64,000 bases of DNA, taken from Owenia fusiformis. Lineage: Eukaryota > Annelida > Polychaeta > Sabellida > Oweniidae. Under the pieces are notes generated by a model that worked only from the letters and a program-made list of their open reading frames with translations, was not told the origin of the DNA and did not search any database. The DNA is taken from NCBI GenBank assembly GCA_903813345.2, contig CAIIXF020000002.1, positions 9,199,555 through 9,263,554 of the forward strand. Direction: 5' to 3'. This document shows, piece after piece, positions 50,401 through 63,300 of this stretch. Every line of letters starts with the position of its first letter. The stretch's first letter is position 1. The translations under genes were made by a program, and so were the position numbers.

Positions 50401-53400
50401 TACGTTGTACCATTCAAAAAGTTTGTGCGGGATCCCCAATGGAGGGAGGGTTGGCAATTTCACATTCAGTATTGCCCCAGGCAAGGGGTGGGATTTTGAC
50501 ATAGCATTTTGTTCTATGAGTTGGGACTTTTGAAAAGCATATTCCAGGAAATAGTATTTTAAAACGTAGCCTGCTATTATTGGTCCATGCGTGCGGAAAT
50601 TGACTCACTAGAATACTCTCTGGGTAAGGAATTTCACAGCCCAATTTTTATTTTGTCAAAATCCCCACCCCTTCCCTAATGGAAGTCTAACTGCAGATAT
50701 GAAATGCACATCATTTTCAGGTTGTTTGAATACAATTTCAACCTTTTGAACTTTAATCTTTGTTAGCCAAACTGAAATATATTCAATCAACATACAATCA
50801 AATAAAATTCATGGTACATAATTTCTGATGTCATAATTAAGCTCTAATGTCTCAGAGGTTGGATATATTTTCGAAATACATCTGTGTGATATCTACCATA
50901 ATCTGGTACATTTAACTTTCATTATATCTCATTTAATTCAAACCACTGTTTTTATTTTTACCTTTTTAATTGACATTACCTTAACTTAGCAAAATTGAAA
51001 TGGTCCACATAGATTTAAAGTAGACCCATATGGTTCAAAATCAGACATAAAGTAAACCTCATATATTATCAACAAAATATCTAGAAGTAAATTGTACTTC
51101 TATAAGTTGATGTTTGGCATTATGAATAATTTCAATAAAAGCACTGTTTGGTGCAATCTAAACATATTGACAAAAATACTTGCAGTTGCAAAGCTATGTC
51201 AATCAAGTGGCAAATTATCATCATGTTCATATACTTGGTGTAAACTATCTGTTTTAAATGTTGTAACGTATTGTGTACAGAAAGTTATTTGAACTTTGAA
51301 AGAAATTCAGCTGAATATGACATCTTTTAATGGGAAATGATGATGAGGTAGAAGAGACGGGCAAAAATGCCCCAAAAGAGTTGCTACAAAGAATATAGAC
51401 AGACAGTGTATAAAACAATAAAAAATGTACCTGTATCTGAACAGCCTCACTGGTTGTTGGGACACACTCCAGCTTTTCATGGGAACAGCACCCCCCACAC
51501 TGTTCAATCTTTGTACATTGGGGCCACATTACTATAGCGGGGTCCTCGTGCTTGTCGAGACCCACCTGTTTAAGTTTTGGGACGCATCCATCAGGTGTCG
51601 CCACTGCAGAGGCAGCAAAATCAAGATTGCTGTCTATGACTTTTCCTATAGTTCAAAGGAAAATGTTATGAATGACAACTTTTTGCGGTGAAAAATTCAA
51701 TCTAGCATCTCATCAGACTACTGAAATGACTCAATTGCGAGTAGGTAGTTACCAGTTTCACCAACAGGTGGCTCATTTGGGTCAGATAGCATGGCGGGTA
51801 TAGTAGAAAGCTCTCTTTAACTTAAATTACATCTATTTTAGTGTTTCAATTTTCATATCACCCTTATTTATCAAATAGTTATGCAAATTGATATATGTCC
51901 AGAAAAAGAAAAGAAAATGTTATCTGTCCAATACAAGTAATGATATTTCACTTTTTGTGATTTATAACATAGGGTCTATTGAGATTCTCCCTGAACTAGA
52001 AGTCACATTTTCAAAAAAAATTCAAAGTTGATTTACAATTTTCGAAACCATATTCCTACTTTTACATCTGACTTCAAATATTATATCACTTTGGCTGAAT
52101 TTTGAATATTTAATGACGTAAATCAAGATTATTTCTATTCTCATCTAGTCTATTACAATGATAAAAACTATATTAAATTCCCATTTCAAAGTGAGACTTT
52201 ATTTCTTTGAAAAACACCATTACTTTCAAAATAGAGGCCCTTTTGGATTTTGTTATATGCAAAAAACGTTTACTATTTACACATTTCTGATACTTATTGC
52301 ATTTCTTGCAAACAGATATAAATGAAATATACATGCGAATCTATATAAATAATCATTGGAAAGCCTAATCATGTCATTCAGTTCTCCTATAAAGGACGAT
52401 TCTCGGTTTGGAGAACGAAGTTCATCAATCTAAATGAGCATTATCCCTGCTTCGGACAAATTTGATATTTTTACATAATATAGATTTGAATGTCTTCTTT
52501 TGAATAGCCATAATTTAATTTGGGTAATATTTCTAGATTTTTCGCAAAAAAAATATTAGCGCAGTACACTGATGAACTTCTTTCCCCAAATCGAGACTTG
52601 TATTTTAGTGAATCGGTCTAACTGAGCGTTATCCCTGCTTCAGACCAATTTGTTATTTTTACATCTTGTAGATTTAAATGTCCCCTTTTGAATATTCATA
52701 GTTTAATTTGGGTAATATTTCTATATTTTTCATGAAAAAAATATTAGCCCAGGAGACTGTTCTCCAAACCGAGAATCGTCCTTTTCTAATAGTTTTGAAA
52801 ATGTAACTCATTAAACATAAATAAGAAAATAACTGATAACTTCCAATTTTATGTATGTATTACATTGACCAGTCAAAAGTGTCCAGATTGTTAGATGTTC
52901 CCATTTCCAGGTTTTGAACATGAAACTTTCATTAACATGCAAAATGTCACCACCTGTCATTTGTTACAGATGCCAAACATCATCAACTACCAAACACTGA
53001 AAACACAACACCATCCACAAAAAATTGGGGACTATAACAATATGTCACCCCTTCTAAAAATGGGATAGAACATTGAAAGGTGTTCAGATGAGAGAAGGTT
53101 TTCAGATAGACCATATGCTCTCTAATGATATAGAGAGAATACGGTACAAGCTTTTGGTGTCGTTAGTTAGGTGAAAAGTTTTGTAAACTCACCAGTAGAA
53201 GTGTCAAATATGAGGCTGGAGTTAAGAACATTGCTTCCGGGAGTTTCAATTGTATCTCCTTTCTTCAAGAAGTTCTTTATAAAGTCCTGCGTTGTCTTCA
53301 CATCTTTCAATTTGTAGAACATCTTAATTGGAATTGGTGCCCCATCCTGAAGTGTATTAATTTTATAACAATTAGTTACCATTGAAAAGGGGAATGGGGA

Positions 53401-56400
53401 TGTAGGGGGTGGGGGAATACTCTTTTAAATGTTTCATATTTGATTTACCTTTCTTTAAAGAGAGCATAATTATTCTCTTTAAAAAGGTTAATATCAGTTC
53501 TTTTTAAGGCAGAGGGTACAGGAGAAGCATTGCCCCATAGCCAGGGGTGGGGGGGGGGGGGTGTGAGAATTTGAGTTCAATAATCTTTCAAAGTCATGCA
53601 CCATTTTCACCATTCTGAACACTTTTCAAGTGATTTTGAGCCAAAGTTATCAAATGTGAACCCCCCTGGAATTTTTTCAGAAAGTGAACACCCCTTGGCA
53701 AAAGCTGGCTACAGGCCTGGATTTATGAATGGCACAATCTGTGGAATCTCCAAACTGCAAGAAAAAGAAGCTATACAGACAAATATTTGCAATAGACTCC
53801 AATGTAAATATTTATATAATATTGCAATTTTGCTTGGAGGTGCCACCCAGAAGATTTATGAGTTTGTCTACAGGTTGATTCCAAGAATCAGAAAGTATCT
53901 TATTAGTGGTCCCCAACTTATATAAAAGGCGTGTACTCTGGTTCTGTCTTAAGTGAAAATATGTAAATAATGGACTATACAACCAATGAGGTATTTATAT
54001 TATCACGAAATAAATAAAGTATTGCTCGCCAAAAATAATTTGATTGCAAATCTGAAATCCTGTTCTGCTACCAATCTGCTGGTTCAAGTCAAACTTGAAA
54101 TGAGTTTGCAAGATCTGTTTGTTGATGTACTGCCTGTCAGCAGCTACCCTCTGGCTCAAAAGCTAGCAATAATTCCTATCCTCTGACTAGGAATAAACAA
54201 TTTCATAATTTTGGTCCTGATAACATATCTTAATGATTCTGAAAGTAGCTGTCAGGATTTCCCAAAAGACTTTCAATATGATGCTTCATGATGTTTTTAC
54301 AATGCACATTTTCTCATCATGAATATGTGATTTCTCATAAAAACAATGTTTTCTCCAAGGAAAGCCCCCAGGATAAAAAAGCTTTGGAAAACTATAAATT
54401 AGGAACCCATCTTAACTCTGTTTTCAAAGTTGGACTGATTTTCTAAAAAGAGGACTTTTTCCTCCTCATTGAAGTACTGCCATATTACAGTTTTGATGGC
54501 AATAAGATCGTTAACTCTCAGTGGGTTTTTGAAATGCAGTCAAACTTTTGATAAAGAGTAAAGACACATGTGTTATCACAGATGTAAGCCAGTAACAAAA
54601 CCTGTCCAATTAGATCTCCTCAATAAAAAACATTCATGTAAACCAAAACATATTTTCATACTAGATATAAACAGGAGTTTAAACTTATTGACTTTAGCAA
54701 AATATTTTTTGGGGATAAATAATAAATCTGATAATTTTTGTTAAATCATACCCTTTTTGATATTTTTGAGAATATGTACTTAGTTTTTAATCCAGGCCCA
54801 AACTTAAAAACTGAAGTCCTCAGATAGCCCCTCCCCTCCCCCACTCCCCATGAGTCAAGCATGTGGCGAAAGGGAAAGGGTGGGATTTCAAGGTCAATGA
54901 CTGGGAGACATCAGGATCCCAGATCTGCAGAGGTCAACAGAGGTGCACTGGAATGTGTGCATGTATTCATTAGTTGATATATAGAAGTCTAGGATTTCAA
55001 GGTCAGTCACAATGGGGGGAAACCAGACCACATTCAGCTGGGGAAGCTGTTAGAGTTACAAGATTAGGAAACAAACAAAGCATCATGTTTCAATTTATGG
55101 AGCTGGATGTGCCCTGCTAAAGGGGTCTGCTCAAAGTGCTGGTAAATTCAGATGGGGATCAAAAGTGATCTAAAAATGGGCAACATATTTTTTTGAAGAC
55201 CTTCCCATTTTGAAGACTGCCTATTTTGACATATTGTTTTAAAATTGGGCTCACTTTGGCTAATTTTTTCAGAAACTGAAAAATGAGGCCTACTATATAT
55301 GGATAATTTTTGAAAATGAAACTTGTTTTTTTCATTAGGCTTTAAAAGCAGAGGACAAATAATAAAGCTAATGACAAACTCGGAGACTCATCTTTTGATA
55401 TACATGAAAAAACAGAGTTGACCATTCATTTGTTTATATGGTTAACCGTTTACCAAGTTTTCCATATTTTTTGTGGAAGGATGTTGATACCACTGGTTTA
55501 TATACTAGGACACCCATTGAAATATAGGTCAATGTGGTTCACTAAAAGACGTCATAGACCTAGCTAACTGTGGTTTATATAAAGCCTGGGGCACAGTGTT
55601 CCTGTCAACATGTTTCCATATTTCTCTTGCGCATTTCAGTTGGCTAATTGCATAATTGTCAATATTTTCGTGGAAAGAATGTTGATATGGCTGGTTTACA
55701 CACAAGTACATTATTCAAATTTACACACATGTACATTATTCAAGTTTACACACAAGTACATCATTCAAGTTTACACACAAGTACATTATTCAAGTTTACA
55801 CACAAGTACATTATTCAAGTTTACACACAAGTACATTATTCAAGTTTACACACAAGTACATTATACAAGTTTACACACAAGTACATTATTCAAGTTTACA
55901 CACAAGTACATTATTCAAGTTTACACACAAGTACATTATTCAAGTTTACACACAAGTACATTATTCAAGTTTACACACAAGTACATTATTCAAGTTTACA
56001 CACAAGTACATTATTCAAGTTTACACACAAGTATATTATTCAAGTTTACTCACAAGTGCATGTACATTATTCTAGTTTACACACAAGTACATTATTCAAG
56101 TTTACACACAAGCATATTATTCAAGTTTACCCACAAGTACATGTACATTATTCTAGTTTACACACAAGTACATTATTCAAGTTTACACACAAGTACATTA
56201 TTCAAGTTTACACACAAGTATATTATTCAAGTTTACTCACAAGTGCATGTACATTATTCTAGTTTACACACAAGTACATTATTCAAGTTTACACACAAGT
56301 ATATTATTCAAGTTTAACCACAAGTACATGTACATTATTCTAGTTTACACACAAGTACATTATTCAAGTCAGCATGATTCAGTACAAAGACGTCACTGAA

Positions 56401-57977
56401 GGGTGTAGAAACACTGTGGTTAATAGGTGTGAGGCCCAGGATGTTTAGGTCAACATGTCTTGATGTTTATTTAGATAAGGGTGTTTGGGTCAGCTATGAC
56501 GTGCTGGTTTCAAATGACAGGAACTGGTTGGGTCATCTGTTACCCTGATGTCCAATAGATAGATGTAATGATAAGTATCCTCTGAGCAGGACTGATAATT
56601 TTACAGATTTTATGCTAATCTCAAAGCTAATCTAAAATGTAGCTGGCATTTTCCTTTATGAGAGTTGAATATTTTGAATCTGTAAGGCTAGATCAAAAGA
56701 TATCAATTGTTTTTGTTCAAAGAGTGTCTCTTTAAAGGGTGCAAAATTAAACTTTTGAAAAGGGTGGGTCTACTATTAGTGATGATTTCTAACACATAAC
56801 CACAAGATATGCCATATGAACTGGTTGGGTCACCAGACACTTGTGATCTTCATTGAAATTTAAAATTGTGAATTATAAAGGGTTCTAATAGCATTTTCTA
56901 GTGTCATGTATCCACATCAATAACATTCTGGTTGAGAAATCTTTTGCAGAATTGATCATTCAAAGATGTGAGATTGTTCTACTCTCATTTTGTAAACCAA
57001 TCATCATACAATGACAGGATGCATTCAGAGCAAAAATTAAAATGTAAAACAAACCAGTTGAGCTCATGAGGATTATGCATCAAACACATTGTTAATAGTG
57101 CAATTGATATATTGTTGATTGTGCATCAAACAATTTGTGGATTGTGCCAACACAATATCAATTGAACATCAAACACAATATCTTTTAAAACTTAAAAATC
57201 GTTCACATATTTTTCTTGCTACAGGAATAACGTGTTTATACTCATGTTCAACTAGGATGACCTGTTAATATAATGACTCCATTAAACATATATTTGTATA
57301 AATATCTAATTGTTTGCCTATTATGTTGTAATCCAATTGTAATTCTTAAAACCCCATGTTTTCCCTCTAAAACCCCATGTTTTGCCTACACATATCACAC
57401 CAAAGACAGGAATTCTACAAGACAGTGGATTAATGTCTGGAACATGATTTATAGGGCTTTGTTCATGCCTTTTCAATTATTATATAAAGAGGTCTAAAGT
57501 TTAGTAGAGACTGATTGTTCTACAAAATAATTGTTCTTATTTGATATAGGACATAACAGGCATCGAAAATCTCAAAAAACAAAGATAAAAAACAAGCACT
57601 TTAAAAAAAACTTTAAATAAAACTGGTTAAAGCAGGAATTTCTGACCACAGGCAAAAGTAATTAGTGTAAATATATCCTTTGATGTTGAAAATTCACAGC
57701 ATTGAAACAAGATTTCGAAAAATAGGCTGAATCATTTTGCACACATTTGAAAATAACTCGTCCTATGTTTGAACTAGTTTTGGAAAGAAATATAACCTGA
57801 GAGAAACTTTCAAAATATTAACAAATTAAATATTGCTACAAGATAGTTGTACATTTAATAACAATTGTTGTGTTATTGAAGAGTTTATATGAATAAATGA
57901 ACAATACTTACATTTGCATCTCCGAGGCTGACTGTTAAACACAGCCCTAAAAGGAAAAATAAAAACTTAGTTAACAT
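47472..57977 (-). CDS. PDGF/VEGF-family growth factor (6 exons, 336 aa)
   Basis: Minus-strand exons 57977-57912, 53346-53193, 51645-51431, 49638-49504, 48286-48129 and 47754-47472 total 1011 nt with matching phases. Residues 1-20 are a signal peptide (MLTKFLFFLLGLCLTVSLGD). Residues 23-53 (DGAPIPIKMFYKLKDV, then DFIKNFL) resemble the N-terminal region of PDGF-A/B (Pfam PDGF_N). Residues 94-179 are the cystine-knot domain: C94, WPQC at 114-117, then C123 and GGCC with C126/C127, C134, and CECRC at 175-179. A second Cys-rich part (residues 197-242) carries CRCKC and CACEC. Residues 266-315 hold two ~25-residue repeats of the form PC..(I/V)RC..GF..(M/V)R.G..C.CRV, followed by a basic end. It should be secreted, dimeric and bind a PDGFR/VEGFR-type tyrosine kinase receptor. 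The tail repeats are not a standard vertebrate PDGF feature. PDGF versus VEGF orthology is undecided. Confidence 0.9.
47880..48062. repeat. 21-bp minisatellite in growth factor intron 5
   Basis: TTCATGAGGCTTAACTCAGTT recurs about eight times with small changes, 67 bp below exon 5 of the growth factor gene. The 21-bp period keeps reading frames open and creates the false repeat ORFs (MRLNSVF and MKTELSL types) on both strands. Confidence 0.88.
48296..48866. repeat. 43-bp direct repeats flanking ~485 bp
   Basis: TTAAGTTCATATTTTATTGA plus ACAACCCTCGAATTTTGAAA at 48296-48339 recurs at 48824-48866 with about three changes. The left copy contains the polypyrimidine region of the growth factor exon 5 acceptor (48287-48288). 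Inside the flanks, CTTAAAGT and ACTTTAAG are a possible 8-bp inverted end pair. The origin may be a segmental duplication or an insertion. Confidence 0.6.
52391..52783. mobile_element. 393-bp MITE, family B copy 2
   Basis: AAAGGACGATTCTCGGTTTG at the left and CAAACCGAGAATCGTCCTTT at the right. It is nearly identical throughout to 36242-36633, including the duplicated TGAGCRTTATCCCTGCTTC phrase. It lies in growth factor intron 2. Confidence 0.92.
53532..53719 (+). mobile_element. C-rich TIR MITE, copy 6
   Basis: GCCCCATAGCCAGGGGTGG at the left, GCTGGCTACAGGCCTG at the right, with the core CACCATTTTCACCATTC and GTGATTTTGAGCCAAAG. It lies in growth factor intron 1, about 190 bp from exon 2. Confidence 0.8.
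55690..56372. repeat. 25-bp minisatellite, about 26 units, with a higher-order pattern
   Basis: The unit ACACACAAGTACATTATTCA plus AGTTT (25 bp) is tandemly repeated in growth factor intron 1. Because 25 is not a multiple of 3 and no frame has a stop, the array is open in several frames, producing repeat ORFs of 204 and 235 codons. From 56040 on, 31-bp variants with an extra ATGTAC recur among runs of 25-bp units. Confidence 0.93.
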
Positions 57978-58076
57978 TTTGATTCGACTTTTAATCCTCT
58001 TCTATAAACTTGCTCTTCTATCTGTGTCTGTGTCTGTTTCACTTTTGGTTCTGGTTTTGAAGCCAAACAATGCAAG

Positions 58077-58083
58077 CCATATA
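58077..58083 (-). promoter_or_regulatory. TATA-like element upstream of the growth factor gene
   Basis: Reading leftwards, GCAGTATATGG lies about 100 bases before the start codon at 57977. It is the only TATA-like word close by. No CpG enrichment is seen. Confidence 0.25.
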
Positions 58084-58857
58084 CTGCATAACAGCAGGGA
58101 GTATTCTTGCATCTGATTGGTCAATTTGAAGCAATTAAATTACTTCCCAATTCCCACACACTTGATCCTCCCAAGGCCCACTCTGTTAATTAACAACACA
58201 AGGATATTACCCTGATTCCCACCAGCTAATAATTTTATCCTCTGATTAATACTGAGGAAATCTTCATAATCTCGAATGCAGTTTTCTTTGGAGTTTGATC
58301 ATGGAACAAATGCTAGCTACATGCATATAGGTAGAAAATGCAGTGAACTGAGTTGATGACTATAGACTACATGAGACTGCAGAAAAGATCAAAGCATATC
58401 TTTCATTTTAAGAGTACAGATGGGGTCAAACTATTGCAAAGAGTACAAGGAAGTTACATCTTTGAGAGGTTTACATACAAGTGTTTCTCGGAAGAGATTA
58501 TCTATTTTCAAACATCCATAATTAATTATCTGTTTGATAGCAACCCACTTGAAAACATTCTGACCTCTCCAAAATTTTGCAGACATGATTTTCCTTCCTT
58601 GTACACAGATGCGGGGGGGGGGGGGAGGTGCTGAAGGGGAGGGCTAGATGGGAGGGGGCTGGAGAAAAGGGGGGTAAGATAAATTAGGCCCATTAAAACA
58701 TTGACAAAAAGCACTAATTCGTAGGAAAAAAGTCCAAGTTTCGTTGGTTTCAAACAGATTTTGTAAAAGGATCATCTTACAATATTGATATGACCTTTTC
58801 TATATAAAACATTCAAATCAACTTCATTTTCAGTCATATCCGAAATTTGACAAGATA

Positions 58858-59063
58858 CAGGCCCGTAGCCAGGATTTGCCAAGGGGGGGTTCATTTTTCA
58901 AATATTTCCAGGGGGGGGGTTCACATTTGACAATTTTGGCCCAAATATGGCTAAAATCACTTGAGAAGTGCTCAAATTGGTGGAAAACTGCATGATTTTG
59001 AAAGAATTTTTGGCCAGGGGGGGTTCGCCCGAACCCTGCGAACCCCCCCTGGCTACGGGCCTG
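58858..59063 (-). mobile_element. C-rich TIR MITE, copy 7 (reverse orientation)
   Basis: CAGGCCCGTAGCCAGGATTT at the left and CCCTGGCTACGGGCCTG at the right are perfect family ends. The inside is the reverse complement of copy 1 and very similar to it. It lies in the ~2.4-kb spacer between the growth factor gene and MED16. Confidence 0.88.
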
Positions 59064-60277
59064 AGATACTGACTTTGCGTTTCAAATAAATTAAATAAGA
59101 AACGCAATGGGGAATATAAGAGAAATGCACAATGATTGAACTGAATGCTTTCATTATCAAATAACATCGCCTCATTCTACAATTGAAGCATTCAAATACG
59201 AGTTAAATAACGCATTAAAATCGCAAAAATGTAATTTAAAAAGCACATGTAAAACATATAACAGACGACATTTACTATGTAAATATGTAAATATCCTAAT
59301 TGAATTTTGCACCAGTGAGAGAGATCTATTTCTCGAATTATTAATCATTAAGCCGCACGCTGACATATATTGACCAAGAGTAAATATGATCAAGTCTGAT
59401 CAATTACTATTTTCTTCAAAATATATTCAAAATACTACATACACTTTTTGACATAATAAACCCATCCATGACAATGAGCTAAATTTTATGAGCTAAGTTT
59501 TATGGCTCAAACCAGCCCAAACAGTCTAAAAATAATTACCGATCACTCTAAGTAGCACAATAAATGAATCCATTGCTTCACACTACAAATGATGGATAAA
59601 TTACTAAAAAATATTTTGAAAGCAAATATGTGACATATACAAAAATTTCGAAGCAAATGTGTGACATTTACGGAATTTATGTGAAAGTCAGAATGCGATC
59701 GTTTTTTTGGAGGTTCATTTTTTTACTGTATCGTCGTGTTATAAAAAGCAGATTTTTTAAACATCAACATAATGCGTGATTTAATTGGGTGACATTCAAG
59801 CATACACACTAAATTGATGGGTGATTAATATTTTTCTAGAAAATGTGTGACAATAACGCCTAATGCGTGAGGATTGACAGGGCAGTGTATCTGCAGGACA
59901 AGCCCCCCCCCCCCCATACACATAGGCCTAGGTCTGTAGGTTGATCTGTGAAGAATTTATTAGATCTAATGAGCATTCTTACCACTGGTTCTATTTCAAA
60001 CACCCATCACTTGTAATGAAAACCATACATATGCTACTAGACTTATAACTATCAAAAATCTGGTATTTTCATTCAAATCAAAGTTTTGAAAACTTTTATA
60101 AGTTGGTGTCGCAATTGGTTACAATTGGTTTAGAAATTTCCAATTTCTAATTTTCCAATTTCTTTACTGAATATTGAAGATGATGTAACTTTATATGATT
60201 TTGAGGATTGTAAAATCGAAGTTTAAAAAGCTGTTGTCATAGTTTTAAGGCTGGATCTCTTCGAATAGCACTAATTC

Positions 60278-60343
60278 CCGGAAATAAAATGTTTATTTAG
60301 GTGTCTCAATAAAATGGCGGCGCCCATGAAAATGGAAATTTAA
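60278..60343 (+). promoter_or_regulatory. MED16: MED16 promoter-proximal motifs and upstream ORF
   Basis: CCGGAA (ETS core, within TTCCCGGAA) at 60278-60283 is followed by AAAATGGCGGC at 60311-60321, the YY1 consensus often found at start sites of TATA-less housekeeping genes. The ATG inside that motif (60314) opens a ten-codon upstream ORF ending with TAA at 60341-60343, 33 bases before the MED16 ATG. Whether it is in the mRNA depends on the start site; an acceptor-like TTTTTTGTCCAG at 60344-60355 could remove it. Confidence 0.5.
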
Positions 60344-60376
60344 TTTTTTGTCCAGATTATTGGGAAATACGAAGAT

Positions 60377-63300
60377 ATGGAGACTATTTATACAGTGTCA
60401 AGATCATCAGATGAAAAGAATACATGGAATCGACCTTACCATGCTGTGATATCACTTTCCAAGAGAAACATTATTGCATTTTCGAGTGCGGAAAAGTTGG
60501 ATTCTAAAAAATCTGAGTGAGTTTTCAGTGAGATTGTTCTTGTTTGAATCATAGGCTTTCAACATCTCTTGAAAGCCCGTGTTTGAATCAAGAAACTAAA
60601 TCTGTGCTTTATTGAGCAGAATTAGGAGTATTGTATGATAAAATACATAGTGTAATTTTCTCTAGTCCCAATCATGGGCTTTCAATTAGATTTCTGGTCT
60701 TGCGAGCCTGATAGAACCTCACATTCAGGATTTCAAAATGTCCACCAATCGCCATCTGAGCTTCGTCTAGCATACCTTTTTACATCTTTTCAATCCCGGA
60801 AACATTATCCTTAAAAGCTTGAGAAATTATCAATCTGCTCAACAAATACGGAATCAAGTCAAGCAACATTACATATCTTATAGGATATTTGAATGATTTC
60901 ACTAATATTGCACCATTCAAAATTTTGCGTGAGAGAGACCCCCCCCCATACGGGGAGGGTAAGGAGTTTGATTTGCAATATTGCCCCCAGGGGTAGGAAT
61001 TTTACAGAGACTTTCGTCCCGCGAGTGAGAAATTTGATTTGCATTTGCCCGGGAGTAGGGATTTTTGACTGGATTTGTTTCGTCCACTCACCTACATGTG
61101 GGAACAGTTACAGGGATGAAATTGCTGAGAATAACCCCTGGAAAGAGGAATTTAGAATGATACTGAGCGGTATTTGCTTGTCGAGATTAATTTCACCCTC
61201 TCTCCAAAAAAAGTTGCTATTTTGTTGCGTCATTTCAAGCATTTCAATCAATTTGCCTTTGAAATGAATTTAAAATTTCGCTGTTTGTGCATGTTTCGCA
61301 CTTGAAGAAAAGAAAACGAACGTGCATGTTTTTCGATTCAAGCATTTTGCCGGAGCTTTTCAACTGTTTCAACCATTTCAATCGATTCGTCTTGAAAAAT
61401 GAAATTACTGTGTCGCTGCTTGCGCCTGTTTCGCCATTTCAATCAATTTACCTAAGCTGTTTTCACATTCTCTTTCATTTGAACCATTTCAAGTATTTCG
61501 GCCTTTTCGCCCCCATTTCAAGCATTTCACCTGTCAGCGTATACACCCCTTTAGATTCCTTTTCATCAATTTAATTCTGTAAATACATTTTCACTTTCTA
61601 TTCAAACATGTCAAATGGGAAAGTGCTGTAATAATGAAAGTGAAAGTGTTCGGCTGTTGTTAGGAATTCCCGAAAACAAATGTCACAATGAATGTCTCCC
61701 TACCCTCTAATGCATATTGATGACGTAATACTCATAGTCCAATCTTGTGGAAATCAAATGTAATGTGAGGTTGTTTCTGTTACAACAATAGCTTTGGAGA
61801 AACCTCCCAACTCTTGGTGGATTCCCCCAAATTATTCCACATATAAATTGATTCTTACTAGGGTATAATAAGTATTCTATCACATCATCATATTGCAATC
61901 AATTCTTCATATTAATCAAAATATGTGATAATAACGTATAATGCTTTCAAGAAATATGCCCAAAACGGCAATATTATTGTTAATTGAATTAAGCAGTCCC
62001 TCATTATGGAACATTTCTGAAAATTGTTAAAAGTAGCGGTTTATTGTAACAGCTCCCACTCCGTCAATATATGTTATCAATTTCTGTTTTCTTTACATGG
62101 AATTAAAGATGAGTATTCACTTCAAATGGGTAAATAAAAATCAGTATTATATACACAGCAAAATGCTGTATTGAAGCTTTGAAAAGGAGTGAAAAACACT
62201 TTAATGGTTGTCATACAAACTAAAGATCCATTGATTTGGCCACATTCACAAAACTCAGTAGGCCTACTTGCACGAGCCCCATGAACCCTCCTGCCAAGCC
62301 CATGTATTAAGTACTTCCCTTTCAGAGACAAAACATGAAAAGAAGCTTTGGCAATGGCAAACCGGAGAACTTTGCTATGGAGTAATTCTTGAAAAGTGTT
62401 TTCACATTCACATTTATTTATAGGATCGACGAAATCAGTAACCAGTACTACGTCTACGTTTGTGATGCTGAGCAGCCATGGTCTCCCCACCAGGTGGCAG
62501 CATGTGACATTAAGGTCACCAAGTTAATCTGGGATTCAAGCGGAACGAGGCTTCTTGTGGTGGATCAATCGGGATTGATGAAACTATGGAGTATGAAGGT
62601 GAGAATCTAGTCTCGTATCCACTGGCGGATCCTTGGGTGAGCTTCAAATATTTGTAGGGCCTCAATTAGTGGGCATCCTTGGCCTTTTTTGGCCCAAATT
62701 TTTTTTCGCACATATGGCTGAAATTTTTTTCTGATTGAAATATCCCCCCCTTGTTAGCTTCTTGATCCGCCAGTTGTATCAATCAGTCCCCATTTGATTC
62801 TGCAAACTATAGCTAATACAGCTATATAGAGCAGTAGGCCTTGTTTACCTTGTCTTCCCAATGCTCTGTGGGTTGTTAAATAGGAAGGAGTGAGGGGTTG
62901 CTAAATTTTTGGCACACCCTGTATATAGAGCAGTAGGCCTTTTATGAATTAAGGCCTTGTTTACCTTAGCTTTTCTTCTCAGTTCTCTGCAGCTTGTTAA
63001 ATAGGAGGGAATGAGTGACAACTTGAGGTAGGACAATAAAGGATTGATTCTATTGTGTCAAGCCATGTTCTTTCTGGCATTAGTACTAGTATTGTACCAT
63101 CCTTTAATTATCGTACCTTGACATTTTCTAGTCTTTGCTGTCCCTTTAACCCGAGCCTTTGGTTGTTTTTATTTTTCCAGGAATTCCTTCTCAATGACTG
63201 GGAATGTGTTGCAGAGACAAATTGTTGTGAAGGGGAGGAAATTGTAACAGCCACGTGGCTCCACACAGGTCTCATGGTGAGTGTACTCCCTTTTGCCGTT

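Noticed and set aside
50113-50499. 128-codon plus-strand ORF with Cys and Lys-rich segments
   Set aside because: It lies inside growth factor intron 3 on the other strand, with no family features and no supporting splice pattern.
55610-56317. Longest ORF in the window (235 codons)
   Set aside because: It is the 25-bp minisatellite translated; several frames are open for the same reason, and it lies in growth factor intron 1.
62122-62490. 122-codon minus-strand ORF
   Set aside because: It overlaps MED16 exon 2 on the opposite strand and has no recognisable domain.
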